A stretch of 64,000 bases of DNA, taken from contig NZ_JACDXJ010000001.1 of NCBI RefSeq assembly GCF_013520865.1, forward strand, positions 4,325,501 through 4,389,500, read 5' to 3'. The position numbers and the translations under genes were made by a program. The DNA is from Microvirga mediterraneensis. Lineage in GTDB: Bacteria > Pseudomonadota > Alphaproteobacteria > Rhizobiales > Beijerinckiaceae. The notes under the pieces were generated by a model that was not told the DNA's origin, searched no databases, and worked only from the letters and a program-made list of their open reading frames with translations. This document shows, piece after piece, positions 27,737 to 36,458 of the stretch (position 1 is the first letter of the stretch; each line of letters starts with the position of its first letter).

Positions 27737-29166
27737 CCGTTCATTCCACTTCTCCCCAGTTCAAACAGAACGCCGCGCGGGCGCTGAGCGACAGCCAGCT
27801 GCAGAAGGCGCTCGGCAACGTGAAGCAGGGCTTCATCGACAAACGCCAGGCGGCGGCCGACAAGCTGCCGGAATTCGAGGCGCTGCGCGATGCGGCGCGG
27901 GATATCAAGAACCACACGCTGGAGCACCTCGACCTTTATCTCGAAGCCTACGAGGAGAAGGTGAAGGCCTCCGGCGGGCATGTGCATTTCGCCCGCAACG
28001 CCGACGAGGCCCGCGACCTCATCTTGAGAATCTGCCGCGAGGCCGGCGCCAGGACGGTCACGAAGGGCAAATCCATGATCTCGGAGGAGATCGGGATCAA
28101 CCACCACCTCGAAGCGAACGGCATCCGGCCCGTCGAGACGGATCTCGGCGAATACATCATCCAGCTGCGCAACGAGCTGCCGAGCCACATCATCGCGCCC
28201 GCCGTCCACCTCAACGCCACGCAGGTGGAAGAGGATTTCCGGCGCGTCCACACGCATCTCGACGCCAAGCGCGATCTCTCGGAACCCGTGCAGCTTCTCA
28301 CCGAGGCGCGCGCCGTCCTGCGCGAGCGCTTCCTCGCGGCCGACGTGGGCATCACCGGGGCCAACTTCCTGGTGGCAGAGACCGGCACGTCGATCATCGT
28401 GACGAACGAGGGCAACGGCGATCTCACGCAGATCCTGCCCAAGACCCATATCGTGCTCGCCTCCCTGGAAAAGCTCGTTCCGACGCTGGAGGACGTGAGC
28501 CAGCTCCTGCGCGTGCTCGCCCGCTCGGCGACCGGCCAGGAGATGTCGGTCTACACCACGTTCTCCACCGGCCCCCGCCGCAGTGCCGACGCGGACGGGC
28601 CGGAGAACTACCACGTGGTTCTCATCGACAACGGCCGCTCCTCCATGCTCGGCACGAGCTTCGAGGAGATGCTGCGCTGCATCCGCTGCGGCGCGTGCAT
28701 GAACCATTGCCCGGTCTACCACGCGGTCGGTGGACACGCTTATGGCTGGGTCTATCCCGGCCCCATGGGTGCGGTGCTCACGCCGTCCCTCATCGGCGTC
28801 GACAAGGCCGGTCACCTGCCCAACGCCTCCACCTTCTGCGGCCGCTGCGAGAGCGTGTGCCCCGTGCGGATCCCCCTGCCCAAGCTCATGCGCCACTGGC
28901 GCGAGCGGGAATTCGAACGGCACCTGACGCCGGCGACCGTCCGGTCCGGCCTGCAATTCTGGGGCTTCTTCGCCAAGCGCCCCGCCCTCTACCGGTTTGC
29001 CACCCGCGTCGCCATGGGGGCCCTTTCTCTCGCGGGCCGCCAGCGCGGGCGGTTCTCCTGGCTTCCCATGGCCAAGGGCTGGACCAAGTACCGCGACTTT
29101 CCCGCCCCGCAGGGCGAGACGTTCCAACAGCGCTGGAAGCGCGAGCGCAAGGGAGCCGCCGCATGA
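27733..29166 (+). CDS. lutB: Lactate utilization protein LutB
   Basis: A 477-residue iron-sulfur protein, the central subunit of LutABC. The N-terminal part is the LutB/LUD fold (TVTKGKSMISEEIGINHHLEANG, VGITGANFLVAETGTS). Two ferredoxin-like motifs follow: Cys316-319-322-326 in CIRCGACMNHCP and Cys369-372-376 in CGRCESVCP. The C-terminal roughly 80 residues contain the DUF3390 extension (FAKRPALYRF). Length is typical. Overlaps both neighbours by four bases. Confidence 0.94.
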   Translation: MTVHSTSPQFKQNAARALSDSQLQKALGNVKQGFIDKRQAAADKLPEFEALRDAARDIKNHTLEHLDLYLEAYEEKVKASGGHVHFARNADEARDLILRICREAGARTVTKGKSMISEEIGINHHLEANGIRPVETDLGEYIIQLRNELPSHIIAPAVHLNATQVEEDFRRVHTHLDAKRDLSEPVQLLTEARAVLRERFLAADVGITGANFLVAETGTSIIVTNEGNGDLTQILPKTHIVLASLEKLVPTLEDVSQLLRVLARSATGQEMSVYTTFSTGPRRSADADGPENYHVVLIDNGRSSMLGTSFEEMLRCIRCGACMNHCPVYHAVGGHAYGWVYPGPMGAVLTPSLIGVDKAGHLPNASTFCGRCESVCPVRIPLPKLMRHWREREFERHLTPATVRSGLQFWGFFAKRPALYRFATRVAMGALSLAGRQRGRFSWLPMAKGWTKYRDFPAPQGETFQQRWKRERKGAAA

Positions 29167-29834
29167 GCGCACGCGACGACATCTTCGCCAATATTCGTCG
29201 CTCCCTCGGCGTCAACGGCACTGAGAAGATCCGCCACCAGATCGTGGCGGACCGTCTGGAGCGCGCGCCCAAGGGGGTGATCCCCCAGCGCGGGCAGGTC
29301 TCCGGCGAGGAGCGGATCGCGCTCTTCAAGACCATGGTCGAGACGTCGCTCGCCACGGTGACGGAGGTCGCCTCCCCGGCCGAGGTGCCGCAATCCATCG
29401 CGCTCTTCCTGCGCAACCACAATCTGCCCGCCACCCTGCGCATGGGCGACGATCCGCGCCTCCAGGCCATGCCCTGGTCGGACACCGCGCTCGACATCAC
29501 CCATGGCCCGAGCGAGGGCCGCGACCTCAACGCGGTGAGCCACGCCTTCGGGGGCATCGCCGAATCCGGCACGCTCGCCATGGTGTCGGGCCACGAGAAC
29601 CCCTCCACCCTCAACTTCCTGCCCGACAACCACATCATCGTGGTCTCGGCCAAGGACATCGCAGGCGATTACGAAGCCGTCTGGAACCGGGTGCGCTTCG
29701 CCTACGGCAAGGGCACCATGCCCCGCACGGTGAACTTCATCACCGGCCCGTCCCGCTCCGGCGACATCGAGCAGACATTGCTGCTCGGCGCCCACGGCCC
29801 AAGGCGGCTGCATGTAGTGGTGGTGCGTGAATGA
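29163..29834 (+). CDS. lutC: Lactate utilization protein LutC
   Basis: A 223-residue LUD-domain protein, third subunit of the lactate oxidation complex. The conserved block GIAESGTLAMVSG with NFLPDNHIIVV (about 130-160) and the ending TGPSRSGDIEQTLLLGAHGPRRLHVVVV are the family hallmarks. The C-terminus is complete although a foreign-looking gene begins within its stop codon (ATGA). Last native gene of the lut operon. Confidence 0.93.
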   Translation: MSARDDIFANIRRSLGVNGTEKIRHQIVADRLERAPKGVIPQRGQVSGEERIALFKTMVETSLATVTEVASPAEVPQSIALFLRNHNLPATLRMGDDPRLQAMPWSDTALDITHGPSEGRDLNAVSHAFGGIAESGTLAMVSGHENPSTLNFLPDNHIIVVSAKDIAGDYEAVWNRVRFAYGKGTMPRTVNFITGPSRSGDIEQTLLLGAHGPRRLHVVVVRE

Positions 29835-31255
29835 TTGTCGGACGGTTCACTACGTCAGAATTTCCAGGGATTGAATTTTCTGGGCACTTTGATCCTGATG
29901 ATGCGAATGAAATTGTTTTGTTCTGCAACATGCCGGAAAGAGCAGACACATTAGTATCAAGACCTAGAAGCTTTACACTTTCTGGTATGGCATCTGATGG
30001 GAAGCACTATTTATTCCTTTACACGTCTATTTTGCGGGTAACGACTTATGGCGCTTTCTCTATGGCAGAAAAGCATCATCAAATCATTTGCGTTTCGAGC
30101 TTTGTTATAAGAAGCAATGACCCACTCACCGAGGATACAAAATTTAAGAGAATAAATTTCAGCTTCGAGAATGCAGAAAAGTTTATTAATCTATCAATTT
30201 ACGATGACCACTATGCTGATGGCAAAACGTCTATAATCAGCAAAGATAAGGAAATCCGGGATATTGGAGGAAAGATATTCTTTCCTGCAAAATGGCCAAC
30301 AAATATCAGCTTTCATGATACTTCTTCGTTCTCACATGTACAATTAGAGCGCAATATCAGCACGCATAGCCCATCATACTCATCTCCTGGGGCAGTGGGG
30401 AGAATATTTTTTTCAGCGGCTCGGGATTGCGGGTACAACTTCAATGATCTTTGGAAATTCATTGGTAAAATACAACTCATATTCAGCTTAGCTTTACTTC
30501 AAATCAATAACGGAAAAGATATCGAAGTTGAGATATCTGAGTATCAGAAGGCAGAAGTTATTTATCATCGAAAGCTTCGTGCAGAAATTGATGATAACTT
30601 TACGTGGCAGTTTCACCCGCTAACGGTTCGCTTACGACAAGCTGACTCGTTAAAAATGATTGGTCACATGTTTTGCTCGTTCGAAGCGAACGAGAGTATA
30701 TGGTCCAATGCCGTTAGATCGATACTCAAACGCAACACGATCTCCGAAGACGATTTTCTTTGGGCGTATCGAGCAATTGACATGCTCTGTGCAAAAAAAG
30801 GTAAGAAAAAGCCAATTACAACCCATCCAAGGCTACAGCACATAATTGATACTGCAGCGGAGCAAATCGATGCTTTAGGTGTTGAGAACTCACGTTTCCT
30901 GATTGCGAACTTGAGGAACATCAATAAGCCGCCCGCCAGGAACTCTTTTATTAACTTTTACGCAGTAGCACCGAGCCCGAACATAGAAAGATTTTTTGGG
31001 CTAAATCGTAGTTTTGCGGAAACAGTCACTAAGCTGCGCAACCATCTGACTCACGGCAATCCTCGTCCAAGGAACCCACGAGCCCTTAATCAATGTATTT
31101 ACCACGCTAGAGAACTATTATTTTTCTCCGTATTTCTTAGCGTGCTTGATGACCTTGAGATACCATACGCAAGGGGTGACTACACGCCGATTCCTAAGAT
31201 CACTAACAATGCATTCGAATTCCTCAATGCTGGCGGGTTTGAGACGCTATTTTGA
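29831..31255 (+). CDS. ApeA-like HEPN protein, putative anti-phage abortive-infection effector
   Basis: A 474-residue protein unlike its neighbours in base composition: 20 of 60 bases are G or C at 30181-30240, against 43 of 60 in lutB at 28501-28560. The N-terminal part (about 1-130), with SFTLSGMASDGKHYLFL, resembles the ApeA N-terminal domain. The C-terminal part (about 300-450) is helical and contains KLRNHLTHG, giving R403 and H408 of an Rx4-6H HEPN ribonuclease motif. ApeA proteins are single-gene anti-phage systems thought to act through this motif. The start overlaps the lutC stop by four bases, so it may be expressed by read-through from the lut operon. Family call is by motif and layout only. 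Confidence 0.62.
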   Translation: MIVGRFTTSEFPGIEFSGHFDPDDANEIVLFCNMPERADTLVSRPRSFTLSGMASDGKHYLFLYTSILRVTTYGAFSMAEKHHQIICVSSFVIRSNDPLTEDTKFKRINFSFENAEKFINLSIYDDHYADGKTSIISKDKEIRDIGGKIFFPAKWPTNISFHDTSSFSHVQLERNISTHSPSYSSPGAVGRIFFSAARDCGYNFNDLWKFIGKIQLIFSLALLQINNGKDIEVEISEYQKAEVIYHRKLRAEIDDNFTWQFHPLTVRLRQADSLKMIGHMFCSFEANESIWSNAVRSILKRNTISEDDFLWAYRAIDMLCAKKGKKKPITTHPRLQHIIDTAAEQIDALGVENSRFLIANLRNINKPPARNSFINFYAVAPSPNIERFFGLNRSFAETVTKLRNHLTHGNPRPRNPRALNQCIYHARELLFFSVFLSVLDDLEIPYARGDYTPIPKITNNAFEFLNAGGFETLF

Positions 31256-31336
31256 AGTTATCGTATCTTGAGTCGACAAGCCTTCCGGCTCGGCCATAAT
31301 CGTCTGGCAATGCAGCTTGGAAGCTTGGAGTCCTGC

Positions 31337-31906
31337 ATGTCCATCCCGACACTGATCTTCCGCACCATCCGCTGGTCGGCCTGGGAAGGCTGTGAGGCGG
31401 GCATGGAGCATGTGGACGTGCGGCCCGCCGATGGCGGGCTCACCATCTCGGGCGTCGTGATCGCGCGGGAAGACGAGACCGAGTACGGCCTCTCCTATCG
31501 GCTCAAGCTCGATGCCCTGTGGCGCACCAAGGAGGTGATCCTCAGAACGACGGCCGGGCATGTGCTGCATCTGGAAAGCGACGGCCAGGGGCACTGGCAG
31601 GAGAACGGCAAGGTCCGGCCGGACTTCCAGGGCTGCATCGATATCGACATCCAGGCGACGCCGCTCACCAACACGCTCCCCATCCGGCGCCTCGACCTGG
31701 AGACCGGCGAGAGCACGGATATCCGCCTGTGCTACATCGCCGTCCCCGACTTGATCGTCACCTCGGCCAACCAGCGTTACACCGCGCTCGATGCAGGCAC
31801 GCTCTACCGCTTCGAGGGTCTGGAGAGCGGATTCACTGCCGACCTGCCTGTCGACGAGGACGGGTTCGTTCTCGATTATCCCGGCTTGTTCAAGCGCCTG
31901 GGTTAA
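31337..31906 (+). CDS. Putative glycolipid-binding protein (PF06475-like)
   Basis: A 189-residue soluble protein of the putative glycolipid-binding family. The start MSIPTLIFRTIRWSAWEGCEAGMEHVDV, then YRLKLDALWRTKEV and the closing DGFVLDYPGLFKRL, follow the family pattern. The real biochemical role of the family is not settled. GGAG precedes the ATG at 31337. Base composition returns to the high GC of the genome here, so it marks the right edge of the AT-rich insertion. Confidence 0.78.
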   Translation: MSIPTLIFRTIRWSAWEGCEAGMEHVDVRPADGGLTISGVVIAREDETEYGLSYRLKLDALWRTKEVILRTTAGHVLHLESDGQGHWQENGKVRPDFQGCIDIDIQATPLTNTLPIRRLDLETGESTDIRLCYIAVPDLIVTSANQRYTALDAGTLYRFEGLESGFTADLPVDEDGFVLDYPGLFKRLG

Positions 31907-31994
31907 GTGTTACGCCTTAACCGTGACATCCGGGCACAGGCGATCGCGCTGGCGCCGTGCTACTTTTTCCTTTAAGTCTTTGATATCACATGTA

Positions 31995-32018
31995 GTTTTT
32001 AGTCATTCTAAACTAGAA
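31995..32018 (+). promoter_or_regulatory. Irr/iron-control-like box before bfd
   Basis: On the minus strand GTTTAGAATGA then CTAAAAAC, which matches the iron control element (TTTAGAA-N3-TTCTAAA) except for two missing bases. Overlapping it, TTCTA-AAC-TAGAA (32006-32018) is a perfect palindrome. It lies 7-30 bases before the bfd start; control by Irr or a Fur-family repressor is inferred. Confidence 0.45.
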
Positions 32019-32024
32019 CAACAA

Positions 32025-32282
32025 ATGATCGTCTGTTCCTGCAACATCCTCTCCGACGGCGATGTCAAAGCCTGCCTCAAGCCGGGACCGGAATGCCCCC
32101 GCACTCCGGCGCAGGTCTATCGCTGTCTCGGCTGCAGCCCCAATTGCGGGCGCTGCGCACGGACGATCCGTGCCATCATGGACCAAGCCCTGATCGACGC
32201 GGGCGTGGAGCCCATCGCGGCCTGCAATCGCGGCTGCTGCCCGACTACGCTCGAGAAGGCTGCGGCCGAACCCACCCTTTGA
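32025..32282 (+). CDS. bfd: Bacterioferritin-associated ferredoxin
   Basis: An 85-residue [2Fe-2S] protein that reduces ferric iron in bacterioferritin so that it can be released. The ligand set is MIVCSCN (Cys4, Cys6) and CLGCSPNCGRC (with the C-x2-C pair), with a later CNRGCC. Length and order fit Bfd. It lies 81 bases upstream of bfr in the same direction, the usual bfd-bfr pairing, and behind an Irr-like box. Confidence 0.88.
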   Translation: MIVCSCNILSDGDVKACLKPGPECPRTPAQVYRCLGCSPNCGRCARTIRAIMDQALIDAGVEPIAACNRGCCPTTLEKAAAEPTL

Positions 32283-32363
32283 ACAAAAGGACTTTCACCC
32301 TAATTCATAAATCCTCTAAAGAGAGACCCGGCGCGTCCGGCGCCGCATGGACGAGAGGGTAGG

Positions 32364-32849
32364 ATGAAGGGTGATCCCAAGGTAATCGAGTATCTCAATC
32401 GCGGCCTGCGCAGCGAGCTGACGGCGGTCAACCAGTACTGGCTGCATTACCGGCTCCTGGACGATTGGGGATACAAGGAACTTGCGAAAGCCTGGCGCAA
32501 GGAATCCATCGAAGAGATGCACCATGCGGACCGCTTCATCGAGCGGATCATCTTCCTCGAGGGCTTCGCCAACCTGCAGGTGCTCGATCCCCTGCGCATC
32601 GGCCAGAACATCCAGGAAATCCTCGAATCCGACCTCGCGGCGGAATACGATGCGCGCAACCTCTACGGCGAGGCCGCGGCCTATTGCGACAGCATCGGCG
32701 ACCGCGTGTCGAAGAACCTGTTCGAGGAGCTGATGACGGACGAGGAAGGCCATATCGACTTCCTGGAAACCCAGCTCACCCTCGTCGAACAGGTCGGCAT
32801 CGAGCTCTACGCCCAGAAGCATATCGGCGGGGTCAAGGACGAGGATTGA
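32364..32849 (+). CDS. bfr: Bacterioferritin
   Basis: The 161-residue subunit of the 24-mer iron store. Ferroxidase ligands are visible: Glu18 in [10 protein letters not shown], Glu51 and His54 in EEMHHADR, Glu94 in [12 protein letters not shown], Glu127 and His130 in [10 protein letters not shown]. Met52 in IEEMHHA is the heme ligand position. AGGG precedes the ATG. It is paired with bfd for iron storage and release. Confidence 0.96.
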   Translation: MKGDPKVIEYLNRGLRSELTAVNQYWLHYRLLDDWGYKELAKAWRKESIEEMHHADRFIERIIFLEGFANLQVLDPLRIGQNIQEILESDLAAEYDARNLYGEAAAYCDSIGDRVSKNLFEELMTDEEGHIDFLETQLTLVEQVGIELYAQKHIGGVKDED

Positions 32850-32878
32850 GGCTCCGGTGCCTTGATCTGAGACGGAGC

Positions 32879-32978
32879 GTGTCATTCCCGGCCGGAGCGC
32901 AGCGGAGGGGAAGGGAATCCATAACGCTGCGCGTGGCAATGGATCCCCTTCACGCACTTTGTGTGCCGGGGATGACAC
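32879..32978. repeat. 100-base imperfect palindromic intergenic repeat
   Basis: Its ends, GTGTCATTCCCGG and CCGGGGATGACAC, are inverted copies; inside, GGGAATCCAT mirrors ATGGATCCCC. It follows the bfr gene. The layout is that of a dispersed palindromic element; no second full copy is in this window. Confidence 0.6.
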
Positions 32979-32988
32979 CCACCGCATC

Positions 32989-33011
32989 ATGGCCGGCCTT
33001 GTGCCGGCCAT
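32989..33011. repeat. Short palindromic repeat, copy 2
   Basis: ATGGCCGGC-CTTGT-GCCGGCCAT: a perfect 9-bp stem that closely matches the copy at 16715-16737. Confidence 0.6.
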
Positions 33012-33039
33012 CCCGATAAGGTGAGGCTCAACGCTTCAA

Positions 33040-33145
33040 CCAATCGAAATCACCGGCCCAAGGGTGGTGATGACGTGAGAGCGAATTGCCGGAAGAATCC
33101 ACCTCGACGGAAGCGTCGATCACCCGCCCCAAGGCGGGCTTTTTT
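33040..33145 (+). ncRNA. Candidate small RNA ending in a terminator
   Basis: A perfect stem-loop TCGACG-GAAG-CGTCGA (33104-33119) stands just before a strong plus-strand terminator (33122-33145), with no protein gene between bfr (ends 32849) and here. The left end is a guess and no promoter was identified. It could instead be the 3' end of the bfr message. Confidence 0.3.
33122..33145 (+). terminator. Rho-independent terminator with no close upstream gene
   Basis: CCCGCC-CCAA-GGCGGG followed by six T. The nearest plus-strand gene, bfr, ends 270 bases upstream. Confidence 0.8.
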
Positions 33146-33147
33146 CT

Positions 33148-35871
33148 TCATCCCGTTTGAGCGAGCTTGCCCGGTTCCTCGATTGAGGCGATCGGCAGGG
33201 TGACGAGGCGCAGTTCCGGGTCGTCGGGATCGATCCGGATCGTGAATCCGAGATTGCGACACATGTCGAGCATGGTGGAGTTCTCGCGCAGCACCTGCCC
33301 CTCGATCTCGCGCAAGCCTTCCGCCTTCGCCCATTCGATCATCAGCCGCATCAGCTCCCAGCCCAGGCCGAGACCCTTGAGGTCCGAGCGGAGGAGAATG
33401 CCGTATTCCCCGGTCTCGTGGTTCGCATCCGCGTGGAGGCGGACCGCACCCATCATCTCTCCGGTGCCGTCGTCGAAGGCCACGAACGCGATGGCGCGGG
33501 CGTAGTCGAGCTGCGTCAGCCGGGCGAGGAACGTGTGGCTGAAATCGCGGACAGGGGCGAAGAAGCGAAGGCGCAGGTCCTCCGGGGTGATCTGCTCGAA
33601 GAAGCGTCGGAACTCCGCCTCGTCCTCCGGCCGAACGGGCCGGACGAAGGCGCTCCGCCCATTCCGCAGCGTGATCGTGCGCTCCCATTCCTTGGGGTAG
33701 GGCCGCACGGCGAAGCGCGGATGGCCGCTGCCTTTCCGGGTTTCGGGCGCGACCGCCACCCGGGCATCGACCGCGATCACGCCGGTATGGTCGGCCAGCA
33801 GCGGGTTGATGTCGAGTTCGCGGATTTCCGGAATATCGGCCGCCATCTGGGCGAGCTTTACCAGAGTCAGGGCAATCGCCCCCTCGTCGGCCGCCGGGAC
33901 GTCCCGATAGGCCTTCAGGCGCCGTGACACGCGGGTGCGGGCGATCAGGTCGTCGGCGAGCTTCAGGTCGAGGGGCGGCAGCGCCAGCGCCTTGTCGTTG
34001 ATGACCTCCACGGCCGTGCCGCCGCGCCCGAACAGCACGACGGGACCGAAGGAGGGATCGTCCGCGAGGCCCACGATGAGCTCGCGGGCTTTCGCCCGCC
34101 GCACCATGGGTTGGACGGTGACGCCGGTCACGTGCGCCTGCGGCTTCAGGCGGGCGGCCCGCTCGAAAATCTCGGCGGCCGCCTTGCGCACCGCCTCCTC
34201 GGTCGTCAGATCGAGCTTCACGCCGCCGATATCGGACTTGTGGACGATGTCGGGCGAAAGGACCTTCACGGCCACCGTGCCGCCCTCGGCCAGGATGGGC
34301 CGGGCCGCCTCGGCGGCCTCGTCGGGCGTCGTCGCGAGGATCACGGGCGCGGTCGGAATGTCGTAGGCCCGCAGGAGCGCATCGACCTCCAGCGGGTCGA
34401 GCCAGCGGCGGTTCTGCGCCAGCACGTGCTCGACGACGGCGCGGGCCGCCTCCGGGTCCGGCTCGAAGTCATGGGGCAGGTTGTCCGGCGTCTCCATGAG
34501 CTGGTCCTGCGCCTCGCGGTAGCGCACGAGCTGGATGAAGCCGCGGATCGCATCGGCCTCCGTGGTGAAGTTCGGAATCCTCGCTTCCTCGAACACCCGG
34601 GCCGAATCCGGGTCCTCGCCGATCCAGGCGGCGAAGACCGGCTTCTGCCGGTACCCCCGGGCCCGGTCGCGCTTGACCACGTCCACCACGGCGGTGGCCA
34701 CGTCGGACGCCCCGGCGATGGCCGTCGGCACGTTGAGGATGAGAACGGCATCGTTGTCCGGATCGGCGAGCAGGGCCTCGAGGGCGCCCGCATAGCGGCC
34801 CGGTTCCGCGTCCCCAACGATGTCGATCGGGTTCCCCTTCGACCAGGTCGGCGGCAGGATGGCGTTGAGGGTTTCCCGTGTCCTGTCCGACAACGTGGCG
34901 AGGGTTCCGCCCAGATCGATGAGCCGGTCGACGGCGAGAACTCCGACACCACCTCCATTGGTAAGAAGTGCCAGTCGGTTGCCAGGAAACGGCTTCTGCC
35001 GCCCGAGCGTCTCCGCCGCCGCGAAAAGCTGGTCGAGATCGAGCACCCGCAGCAATCCCGCCCGGCGGAAGGCCGCGTCATAGACCGCATCGGATCCGGC
35101 CAGCGCCCCCGTGTGGGTCGCGGCCGCCCTCGCCCCTTGGGCATGGCGTCCGGCCTTGATCACCACGACCGGCTTGACGCGCGCGGCCGCACGGGCGGCC
35201 GACATGAATTTCTGCGCGTTATCGATGGACTCGATGTAGAGCAGGATCGCCCGGGTCCCGCTGTCGGCGGAGAAGAAGTCCAGGCAATCGCTGAAATCCA
35301 CGTCGACCTTGTCGCCCAGTGAGACGATGGCCGAAAACCCCACCTGCCGCTGCGCCGCCCATTCCACGAGGCCCGCCGCCACCGCGCCTGATTGGGACAC
35401 GAGCGCCAGATCGCCGGGCTTGGCGCTGTGGGCCGCAAAGCTCGCATTCATCCGGGCGCGCGGAGCCAGCACGCCGATGCAGTTGGGCCCCACGATGCGC
35501 AGGCCGTGGGCGCGTGCCGCAAGCCGGACCTGATCGCCCAGGGAGCCCTCGCCGTAGCCCATGCCCGCCGTCGCCACGATGGCGGCGCTCACACCGCCCT
35601 CCCCGGCCTCCTCGATAACGCCGAGCACCCGCTCCGGCGGCACGGCGACGACGATGAGATCGGGCACTTCGGGAAGTGCGGACAGGGAAGCGAAGCAAGG
35701 CCTTCCCTCGATCTCGACGTGGTGTGGATTGACGGCGAAGAGCTCACCCTGGAAGCCGCCCGCGATGAGGTTGCGCAGGAAGGTCAGTCCGAGAGACCCC
35801 GGACGGGGGCTTGCGCCGACCACCGCTATGGAGCGGGGATTGAAGAGCTTGTCGAGGCGATAGGTAGACAT
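33148..35871 (-). CDS. Acyl-CoA synthetase (ADP-forming)/GNAT acetyltransferase fusion (Pat/PatZ type)
   Basis: A 907-residue protein lysine acetyltransferase of the Pat/YfiQ type. Order: CoA-binding Rossmann domain (SIAVVGASPRPGSLG, 14-28), ligase domains with GPNCIGVLAP (128-137) and His253 in ATHTGALAGS, ATP-grasp part (about 470-700), and a C-terminal GNAT domain (about 740-890) with GILLRSDLKGLGLGWELM. In related enzymes the synthetase half is often regulatory while the GNAT half acetylates metabolic enzymes such as acetyl-CoA synthetase. His253 is retained here, so ADP-forming activity cannot be excluded. Single gene. Confidence 0.9.
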   Translation of the reverse strand: MSTYRLDKLFNPRSIAVVGASPRPGSLGLTFLRNLIAGGFQGELFAVNPHHVEIEGRPCFASLSALPEVPDLIVVAVPPERVLGVIEEAGEGGVSAAIVATAGMGYGEGSLGDQVRLAARAHGLRIVGPNCIGVLAPRARMNASFAAHSAKPGDLALVSQSGAVAAGLVEWAAQRQVGFSAIVSLGDKVDVDFSDCLDFFSADSGTRAILLYIESIDNAQKFMSAARAAARVKPVVVIKAGRHAQGARAAATHTGALAGSDAVYDAAFRRAGLLRVLDLDQLFAAAETLGRQKPFPGNRLALLTNGGGVGVLAVDRLIDLGGTLATLSDRTRETLNAILPPTWSKGNPIDIVGDAEPGRYAGALEALLADPDNDAVLILNVPTAIAGASDVATAVVDVVKRDRARGYRQKPVFAAWIGEDPDSARVFEEARIPNFTTEADAIRGFIQLVRYREAQDQLMETPDNLPHDFEPDPEAARAVVEHVLAQNRRWLDPLEVDALLRAYDIPTAPVILATTPDEAAEAARPILAEGGTVAVKVLSPDIVHKSDIGGVKLDLTTEEAVRKAAAEIFERAARLKPQAHVTGVTVQPMVRRAKARELIVGLADDPSFGPVVLFGRGGTAVEVINDKALALPPLDLKLADDLIARTRVSRRLKAYRDVPAADEGAIALTLVKLAQMAADIPEIRELDINPLLADHTGVIAVDARVAVAPETRKGSGHPRFAVRPYPKEWERTITLRNGRSAFVRPVRPEDEAEFRRFFEQITPEDLRLRFFAPVRDFSHTFLARLTQLDYARAIAFVAFDDGTGEMMGAVRLHADANHETGEYGILLRSDLKGLGLGWELMRLMIEWAKAEGLREIEGQVLRENSTMLDMCRNLGFTIRIDPDDPELRLVTLPIASIEEPGKLAQTG

Positions 35872-36008
35872 GGCGATCCTTCGTCCCGGGCGTTCACGTC
35901 ACAACGTATTGCGGCCTCTCATAACCGCAATAGGGGTCAACCCTATTGATCTATCTCAGCCCGGGTTGCATCCGTCCGCAGGATGCGTTCATGCCGGGCC
36001 TTCATGGA

Positions 36009-36458
36009 TCAATCCCGCACCCACCGGTAATGGGCATCGGGCACCCGTTCTTCGTTGCCGGAGCCGTCGGTCGTGGCGACCAGTCGAAAACCCTGCCCCT
36101 CGTAGAAGCGGCGGGCCTGCGCGTTGTCCTGGAACGTCCAGAGATTGAGTTCCGGTCGATCCCGTCTGACGGCGGATAGAAGAGCCCGGCCGACGCCGCG
36201 GCCGTGCCAAGCCGGATCGACATACAGATGATCGAGCCAATCGAGCCTTGCCCCGGCAAAGCCGATCAGCCGCCCCTCGGCATGGGCGAGCCAGATCTCC
36301 GACGTGGGGAAGACATGGTCACGGAAAAAGGCCAGATCCTCATCCGGCGTATGGAGGTCCGGCAGGTAAGGCAGGCAGGTCTCGCGCACATGGCGGTTCA
36401 GGGCCGCCACGGCAGGCATATCCGGCAGAGCGGCGCGGCGCAGGGCGAAGAGAGACAC
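36009..36458 (-). CDS. GNAT-family N-acetyltransferase
   Basis: A 149-residue acetyltransferase. The acetyl-CoA motif A is LDHLYVDPAWHGRGVGRALLSAV (about 76-98), and the ending NAQARRFYEGQGFRLVATTDG is typical. The GTG start shares one base with the stop of the upstream kinase gene (TAGTG), so it is translated together with it. Acceptor substrate unknown. Confidence 0.87.
   Translation of the reverse strand: MSLFALRRAALPDMPAVAALNRHVRETCLPYLPDLHTPDEDLAFFRDHVFPTSEIWLAHAEGRLIGFAGARLDWLDHLYVDPAWHGRGVGRALLSAVRRDRPELNLWTFQDNAQARRFYEGQGFRLVATTDGSGNEERVPDAHYRWVRD

Noticed and set aside
33021..33203. A 60-residue open frame on the plus strand after bfr
   Set aside because: It runs through the terminator hairpin, is very Arg/Pro-rich and has no ribosome site.
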